Assembly: GCA_038527215.1 (NCBI GenBank)
Contig: JBCBGC010000082.1
Coordinates: 1-36,977, forward strand
Source: JAWPMV01 sp038527215
GTDB taxonomy: Bacteria > Bacteroidota > Bacteroidia > J057
DNA: 36,977 nucleotides
Direction: 5' to 3'
Shown here: positions 32,066 to 36,977 of the stretch, piece by piece
Layout of the letters: every line of letters starts with the position of its first letter
Position numbering within the stretch: the first letter of the stretch is position 1
Position numbers and translations under genes: made by a program
Notes under the pieces: generated by a model
Told to the model about the DNA's origin: nothing
The model's database searches: none
The model's input: only the letters and a program-made list of their open reading frames with translations

Positions 32066-32278
32066 TCACACCTCAAAATCCCAGCCTCTCTGCGCCGTCA
32101 ACTGCTGCGCCAGTGCTGATACCTGCTCCCGATAATCCGCACAAAGTTCCAGGAGCAAGAGTATATCTTCTTTGACTTCCTCTTCCGGAAATTGAGCGAG
32201 AAGAGAGTTAATGTCTTCCAGTGCCTGAGCGATCAGGCCCTGGAAGTAGTGGATGCGATCAGAAAGAGGCTGTTTCAT
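32066..32278 (-). CDS. Small helical protein, unknown function
   Basis: The 70-residue product is wholly helical and acidic-leucine rich (QALEDINSLLAQFPEEEVKEDILLLLELCADY), suggesting a small coiled-coil or helical-bundle protein. It has no signal peptide. It lies opposite in strand to the toxin/immunity genes, 23 bases after the tiny ORF, and no partner is obvious on the same strand. No family was recognised. The codon use (normal G+C) resembles the core genome rather than the toxin cassette, so it may mark the end of the transferred stretch. Confidence 0.45.
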   Translation of the reverse strand: MKQPLSDRIHYFQGLIAQALEDINSLLAQFPEEEVKEDILLLLELCADYREQVSALAQQLTAQRGWDFEV

Positions 32279-32378
32279 GATTGAGGAAAAAAGGTGAATT
32301 CAGGTTCCAAGAGCGAGATCCTCAGACAAAAGGAAATTTCCAAACAAGCTCTAATGCAATGGTAACTGGTGAATTTGA

Positions 32379-32732
32379 ATGACTGCTATGGAAAAGAGTC
32401 TACGTAGATTTGTACAGTTAATTTGTATCTCATTACTCATTTTGAAGTGCGTGCCTCATGCAGGAGGCGAGACTTGTGTTTATGAACAATTCAAAGGGAA
32501 ATATATTTTGAGCAAAATGTATTTTGTAGGTTCTGACCCAAGGTTTTGCTCTTCACCTCTAGATGACTCCTTAAAACCTAAATTAGATATTATCCAATAT
32601 GATCTAGAGAATGCCTTTGTTAACAAAGAAAACGATGTAAAATTAGGAGACAAGTTTCTGGTGACTATAAAATTGATATCAAAAGGATCTTGTGAACCAT
32701 ATTCTTTAACAAGAATAGAACCTATGAGATGA
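32379..32732 (+). CDS. Small secreted Cys-containing protein, unknown function
   Basis: The 117-residue protein has a signal peptide with basic start (EKSLRRFVQLICISLLILKC, cleavage near HAGG-ET). The mature part holds three Cys (ETCVYEQ, PRFCSSP, KGSCEPY), so at least one disulfide in the periplasm is likely. No family was recognised. The ATG at 32388 is an alternative start three codons in. It is A+T-rich and precedes the T9SS cargo gene by 43 bases on the same strand, so the two may be co-transcribed. Confidence 0.55.
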   Translation: MTAMEKSLRRFVQLICISLLILKCVPHAGGETCVYEQFKGKYILSKMYFVGSDPRFCSSPLDDSLKPKLDIIQYDLENAFVNKENDVKLGDKFLVTIKLISKGSCEPYSLTRIEPMR

Positions 32733-32775
32733 AGTATTCTCGGTTTAACCCTAGCATAGCACCAACCAACACCCA

Positions 32776-35730
32776 ATGAAACACATCATACTCCTCGGAA
32801 TAAGCCTCCTCCTTATTACCTGTCCTCTTTTCTCCCAAGGCGAAGTTGACTGGTGGTATTTCGGATCTTATGAAGGTATCCATTTTCCAAATGGGGCCAA
32901 TCCCATCGAAGTAACAGGTGGGCAGGTACCTTTTTTTCATTTCGGCACCACTGTTTCGGACGAATGTGGAGATCTGCTTTTTTATACAGGGGTAAAGACC
33001 ATTTGGAATAAAAATCATCAGGTATTGGCAACGGGATATAATCCTACTGCATACTACGGGACGATTATTTCCTGCCCTGCTCCAGGCAATAGCCAACGGC
33101 ATTATGTGTTTTTTGATTCGACTGGGACTCTCCAAAATAATAAGCTAAAATATTTGATGGTAGATATGAATCTCAATGGTGGATTGGGAGGGGTTTCTCA
33201 ATCGCCTAGTACGATTACTGATCAGGCCTTTTGTGATATGGCGATCATGATCCATAAAAATTGTCAGGATTATTGGATGGTAGCCCATGCAGATACAGCG
33301 AATGTATTTTATTCCTTTCTCATCACAGCAGGTGGGGTACAACCACCTGTTTTAAGTCAAGTGGGAATTCCCTTTAACTATCTTAGTTGGGAACAACAAG
33401 ATCTAATCAAGTTTTCTCCAGATGGTAAACGCCTGGTATATAGAAATGCTCAAGATGAAAATGTACAATTATTTGATTTCGATGATGCGACAGGCGCGAT
33501 TACCAATGCGATAAGTTTGGGAAACCTAAATTCGATTGGGTTTGATTCCATGATTTATGATTTGGCTTTTTCTCCGGATGGATCGAAACTATATGTTACC
33601 CGTCAGTATCCCACTTACTTCTTTAATCATCCCCGCGTCTTTCAGCTAGACCTTAGTTTAGGTACTGTGCCAGCCATTTTAAATTCTGAGATCAAGGTTG
33701 GGGCTGTGCCCTCTATGTCTGGCAACTCAGCCTCAACCTTGCGATTAGGTCCGGACGGTAAACTTTATGTAAACGATCACCGCAATGGGGTCAGTGTGCA
33801 TGTGATTCATGAGCCTAACCGACCAGGACTTTCCTGTAATTTTCAGGCCCAGTATTTGTATAATGTCCCAGCCTTAGACTCAGTTAGCCCCACAAGGTTC
33901 CCTCATTTCCCTGACCACTACTTCCGGCAGGCAACCTTTGAGGGTTCCATCTATGGTGTTCTCAACAGTCCGCCCCAATGTATGAGCACCCCGATCATCA
34001 GAAGCATCGAAGGGGTCAACTGTATAGACTCTGTTCGCTGGGACATGGGCGAAGCTGGTTTGGGGCCAATCACCCTGGATAGCGCGGCCATCCACCATAC
34101 TTATAGCCAGTCGGGCACCTTTGCGATCGAAGCCTTAGTCTTTCGGGGCTGTGTTACGCGGCCTGATACCTTGCGGGATACCGTGGTGATTCATCCCCAA
34201 CCGGTACTGGACCTGGGGGTAGATACGCGCTTTTGTCAGGGCCAAAGCCTGGACCTGGGGGCGACCAACCTGGGGGCCAGTTATTTCTGGCAGGATGGGA
34301 GCCAGGGAGATTCTTTTTCCGTGGCGCAAACGGGGCTTTACTGGGTGGAAGTGGGGAATGCTTGCGATACCTTGCGGGATTCGATCAATGTCTGGGTAGA
34401 TGTGCCCTATCTACCGGATCTGGGGGCGGATAGTCTTTTATGCAATGGAGAGGGAGTAGCGATCCAGCTTGCGCCCGACTCAGCAACTTACCTGTGGCAG
34501 GACGGACTCAGTGATGCGCAACGAAGCCTCAGCCAACCCGGCCTTTATTGGGTAGAAGCGACCAATTCCTGTGGGAGCTGGCGGGATAGTGTAACCATCG
34601 GATCCTTGGCCAGTCCGAGTGTAAGCCTGGGGGCAGATACCAGTCTTTGCCGGGGCGATACGCTCTGGCTGGATGCGACGGTAGCCCAGGGAAGCTATCT
34701 CTGGCAGCATGGCCCGAACACAGCGGCTATTCCGGCTACGCAGGATCAGCTGTACCGGGTTACCGCCAGCAATCGCTGTGGCAGCGCCACAGATGAACTC
34801 CAACTCAGTTTGCACGATCTGCCAAATATAGAACTTGGCGCGGACCAGGCCCTTTGTGAAGGGGAAAGCCTTAAGTTACAAGCCAGCTTTCCGCAGGCTA
34901 GCTACTTGTGGTCGAATGGAAGTACGGGGCCGAGTCTGAGCATTGACCAAAGCGGTTTGTATCATGTCGCAATAAGCACAGCCTGCGGCACGGTGAGAGA
35001 CAGCATGCGCTTGCAGGTAGATCCGGCTCTTGTCTTTAGCCTGGGTCCAGATACGACCCTGTGTGAAGGCAGCCGCCTATTGCTCGATCCTGGCATTGGT
35101 GATGCTACTTACCGTTGGCAGGATGGGAGCATGGATCAAGTGTATAGCATTGAAGCCCCCGGTACCTATCGCCTGGACCTGAGCCGCGGGTCTTGTGAGG
35201 CCACCGATGAAATCAGCGTTGCCTATACCGCCCTGCCCAGTCTGGACCTGGGAGCAGATACCTCGCTCTGCGAAGGGCAGCTATTGGCCCTTGACCTGAC
35301 GAAACCCGCGGTAAGCTACCGCTGGCAGGATGGAAGTACCTTGCCAACTTACACCATCACCCGGGAAGGTGTGTATCATTTGAGCCTGTCGCACCTTTGT
35401 GGGACGGTCTCGGATAGCTTGCGGGTCGCCATGATTGCCTGCACCTGCCCGGTATTTGTGCCCTCAGCCTTTACGCCCAATGAAGATGGCTTCAATGAGA
35501 CCTTTGCGCCTGTCCTGGCTTGCCAGCCCAACCAATACCGCCTGGAAATCTTCAACCGCTGGGGCAAAGCAGTTTTTGCGACGGACCAACCCCTGGACAG
35601 CTGGAATGGCCGGGGAGAAGCCGCCCATCAGCCTGAGGGCGTTTATACCTGGGTTGTGCGCTATCGCTATGAAGGCCCCGGTGGAACGGTGCAGGTGGTG
35701 AAAGGCGGGACGGTGGTGTTGGTGCGGTAG
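32776..35730 (+). CDS. Type IX secreted surface protein: propeller, PKD, six Cys-pair repeats, sorting domain
   Basis: The 984-residue protein has a signal peptide (KHIILLGISLLLITCPLFSQ), a beta-propeller-like region beginning WWYFGSYEGIHFPNG...CGDLLFYTGV (about 25-395), a PKD-like domain (about 395-475), and six tandem Ig-like repeats (about 480-890), each opening LGxDxxLC (variants LGVDTRFC, LGADSLLC, LGADTSLC, LGADQALC, LGPDTTLC, LGADTSLC) and containing YxWQDGS and a second Cys near CG-x-x-x-D. The C-terminus (about 893-984), FVPSAFTPNEDGFNETFAP...IFNRWGKAVF...WNGRGE, is the gliding-motility-associated T9SS type B sorting domain. It is exported across the outer membrane and cell-surface attached or released; adhesion is a likely role. 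The repeat Cys pairs may form disulfides. Confidence 0.92.
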   Translation: MKHIILLGISLLLITCPLFSQGEVDWWYFGSYEGIHFPNGANPIEVTGGQVPFFHFGTTVSDECGDLLFYTGVKTIWNKNHQVLATGYNPTAYYGTIISCPAPGNSQRHYVFFDSTGTLQNNKLKYLMVDMNLNGGLGGVSQSPSTITDQAFCDMAIMIHKNCQDYWMVAHADTANVFYSFLITAGGVQPPVLSQVGIPFNYLSWEQQDLIKFSPDGKRLVYRNAQDENVQLFDFDDATGAITNAISLGNLNSIGFDSMIYDLAFSPDGSKLYVTRQYPTYFFNHPRVFQLDLSLGTVPAILNSEIKVGAVPSMSGNSASTLRLGPDGKLYVNDHRNGVSVHVIHEPNRPGLSCNFQAQYLYNVPALDSVSPTRFPHFPDHYFRQATFEGSIYGVLNSPPQCMSTPIIRSIEGVNCIDSVRWDMGEAGLGPITLDSAAIHHTYSQSGTFAIEALVFRGCVTRPDTLRDTVVIHPQPVLDLGVDTRFCQGQSLDLGATNLGASYFWQDGSQGDSFSVAQTGLYWVEVGNACDTLRDSINVWVDVPYLPDLGADSLLCNGEGVAIQLAPDSATYLWQDGLSDAQRSLSQPGLYWVEATNSCGSWRDSVTIGSLASPSVSLGADTSLCRGDTLWLDATVAQGSYLWQHGPNTAAIPATQDQLYRVTASNRCGSATDELQLSLHDLPNIELGADQALCEGESLKLQASFPQASYLWSNGSTGPSLSIDQSGLYHVAISTACGTVRDSMRLQVDPALVFSLGPDTTLCEGSRLLLDPGIGDATYRWQDGSMDQVYSIEAPGTYRLDLSRGSCEATDEISVAYTALPSLDLGADTSLCEGQLLALDLTKPAVSYRWQDGSTLPTYTITREGVYHLSLSHLCGTVSDSLRVAMIACTCPVFVPSAFTPNEDGFNETFAPVLACQPNQYRLEIFNRWGKAVFATDQPLDSWNGRGEAAHQPEGVYTWVVRYRYEGPGGTVQVVKGGTVVLVR

Positions 35731-35765
35731 GTAGGTGTTTTAGGAAATAGAAAATGTATCCTTCG

Positions 35766-36608
35766 TTAGAATAATTTATAAAATTCTGATGCTCGTATTT
35801 TTTTGATGAACTTCCTTTTCGAAAGATTAGTCCTTATCTTATATTGATTTCCTTTTATGGAAAATACGATAAATTTTTTGCCGGTTTGATTTATCAGTTT
35901 TGAAGATTTTAAGCCTTTATCCAATGATTTTTTGAAATCTTGTTGCTGAGTCTCCGATGATAAGATTTCTTCTAAGCGTTCCCTTAGGGGCTCATAAAAA
36001 TCTAAGGGAGTAAAGGAAGCCATTGATGGGAGGCGATGTGAAATCTCTCGATCCATGACTTTGTAGGACAAAACAAATATAACACTGTCCAAATTATTGA
36101 GTTCCTGGTAGAAATCTGCCTTCCACAAAGTAATGGATACACACCTTTTTTCGAAGCTAGTACCGCTTATTGTTCTATACTGGTAGAGAGTGTCAGCTAA
36201 CCAAATATACTGAAGAGCTTTTTGGTAATTTCTACTCTGTGCAAACATCTTGGAACAGACCATAGCTGCATTGTGTCGGTAGTTGGCATAGGGTTCCATT
36301 ATATTTGTGCCTTCATCCAAGTCATTTAGATTTGAATGAAAAATTTTGTTAAACCATATCTCTGCTTGCACAATACTATCCATAGATGCATAGGCAATCG
36401 GAATATTATTAAATGATCTTCCAAAATAGAATGAAGAATCATTTTTTATATCCAATACGGCTTTCCATTTTTCGATAGCTTGGTGATAATTCTTGGCTTG
36501 ATAGGATTCAATGCCTGCCATGAAGAGAAGGCTATCTTCTTTTTGGGCGATGATTAATTCTGAAGAAAAGCTTAATGTAATGAACAGGAGGAATTTACTG
36601 GTGTTCAT
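35766..36608 (-). CDS. Secreted TPR-like protein, unknown function
   Basis: The 280-residue protein has a signal peptide (NTSKFLLFITLSFSSELIIAQ, cleavage after AQ) and TPR-like helical pairs: SYQAKNYHQAIEKWKAVLDI and NYQKALQYIWLADTLYQY. The C-terminus is strongly basic (LKSSKLINQTGKKFIVFSIKG...NLSKRKFIKKIRASEF), possibly binding a polyanion or the cell surface. The gene is A+T-rich. It converges with the T9SS cargo gene, leaving a 35-base gap. No partner gene is visible in the window. Confidence 0.65.
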   Translation of the reverse strand: MNTSKFLLFITLSFSSELIIAQKEDSLLFMAGIESYQAKNYHQAIEKWKAVLDIKNDSSFYFGRSFNNIPIAYASMDSIVQAEIWFNKIFHSNLNDLDEGTNIMEPYANYRHNAAMVCSKMFAQSRNYQKALQYIWLADTLYQYRTISGTSFEKRCVSITLWKADFYQELNNLDSVIFVLSYKVMDREISHRLPSMASFTPLDFYEPLRERLEEILSSETQQQDFKKSLDKGLKSSKLINQTGKKFIVFSIKGNQYKIRTNLSKRKFIKKIRASEFYKLF

Positions 36609-36884
36609 GGCAATCTTTTGGTTAGCTTGATGTTTTTATTTACGCAGCTGAGGAAGCTAAGTTTAGATATACATGCGCTTCCCCTTCCTCTATGGGATAG
36701 TTATAAGCATAATATTCTGTTCAAACATCATACTTCTTGAGCCTGTAGATTGAAACAAAAAATAGAAAGCTGTAAATGATTGTATTATTCAGAATCTTAA
36801 TAATAGTAACTAAGGAAGACAATCAAAAGTAAGAAGATTTGAAATATTGGGATCGATATTTTGCTGTGATAAAAAGACAGGCGA
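36609..36884. other. A+T-rich intergenic stretch, nothing found
   Basis: This 276-base A+T-rich stretch lies between a minus-strand secreted protein and a plus-strand frame that runs off the right edge, so it should hold two divergent promoters. I do not find a TTTG/TAnnTTTG pair with proper spacing, nor a strong hairpin. Confidence 0.4.
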
Positions 36885-36977
36885 GTGTTGAAGGATAATG
36901 AGGAGAATACCGAACCCCCATTTATAAATTATGATGACTTTGGGGATGGTATCCCTGAATGGGCACCAAAAGAGGAG
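36885..36977 (+). CDS. 5' end of a gene running off the right edge (partial)
   Basis: After a stop at 36870-36872 a frame is open to the end of the window. Using a GTG at 36885 or TTG at 36888 it reads LKDNEENTEPPFINYDDFGD and continues GIPEWAPKEE. The sequence is acidic and protein-like, and DDFGDGIPEW slightly recalls calcium-binding DxDxDG-type motifs, but only about 30 residues are visible. Other frames here are closed. The real start may differ. Confidence 0.35.
   Translation, partial: MLKDNEENTEPPFINYDDFGDGIPEWAPKEE

Noticed and set aside
31394..32278. Homology between the immunity protein and the minus-strand small protein through KQPLSDR
   Set aside because: Seven shared residues, with unrelated sequences after them, are best taken as coincidence.

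Overview
The window looks like a chromosomal segment of a Bacteroidota bacterium, most likely a Saprospiria-type marine or activated-sludge lineage (the lineage is an inference). Supporting signs: a 984-residue secreted protein ending in a gliding-motility-associated C-terminal (type IX secretion, type B) sorting domain at 32776-35730; a textbook Bacteroidota promoter (TTTG, 20-nt spacer, TACATTTG) in front of a tRNA-Ser gene at 29393-29424; an LMGAC lipobox lipoprotein; and many serine-hydrolase, DinB, WYL, DUF4174, DUF6157 and STM3941-type genes. There is one assembly gap (99 Ns, 23190-23288) inside a repeat array.

Layout. 1-1230: the end of an upstream gene and two small secreted helical proteins, closed by a strong hairpin, then about 480 bases without a gene. 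1707-8492: minus-strand run of housekeeping-like genes (degenerate aspartic-protease-like protein, HIT hydrolase, class C serine hydrolase, unknown, DinB, SH3-like secreted protein, MDR oxidoreductase, membrane protein). 8575-13191: a probable catabolic locus, with an AraC regulator and a possible 2H-like protein divergent from a phytanoyl-CoA-dioxygenase-family enzyme and a sodium:solute symporter. 13196-13937: a decayed toxin-antitoxin cluster (two antitoxins, one beheaded PIN toxin). 14022-19044: small minus-strand genes including DUF6157, a WYL regulator, a secreted protein behind a 72-nt dyad leader, tandem STM3941 paralogues, DUF4174 and a Rossmann-fold NAD(P)-binding protein. 19118-22711: a three-domain SGNH / alpha-beta / SGNH hydrolase and an MFS transporter. 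22796-23521: at least five copies of a 125-bp doubly palindromic element, interrupted by the gap. 23577-25397: a class C serine hydrolase fused to a YCII domain. 25533-28896: an overlapping lipoprotein / large repeat-protein pair of unknown role. 28897-29560: structured GC-rich intergenic DNA and tRNA-Ser(UGA). 29707-32278: a polymorphic-toxin island, consisting of a 5'-truncated RHS core carrying a Cys/Pro-rich 19-residue tandem repeat, a PD-(D/E)XK-like toxin tip and its immunity gene. 32379-36977: secreted proteins, including the T9SS cargo, and a gene running off the right edge.

The best candidates for something new are the palindromic repeat array, the orphan RHS toxin module with its Cys-rich insert, the overlapping lipoprotein/repeat-protein pair, and enzymes with lost catalytic residues (aspartic-protease-like protein; first SGNH domain of the triple hydrolase). 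No complete CRISPR array, insertion sequence with transposase, or rRNA was seen.
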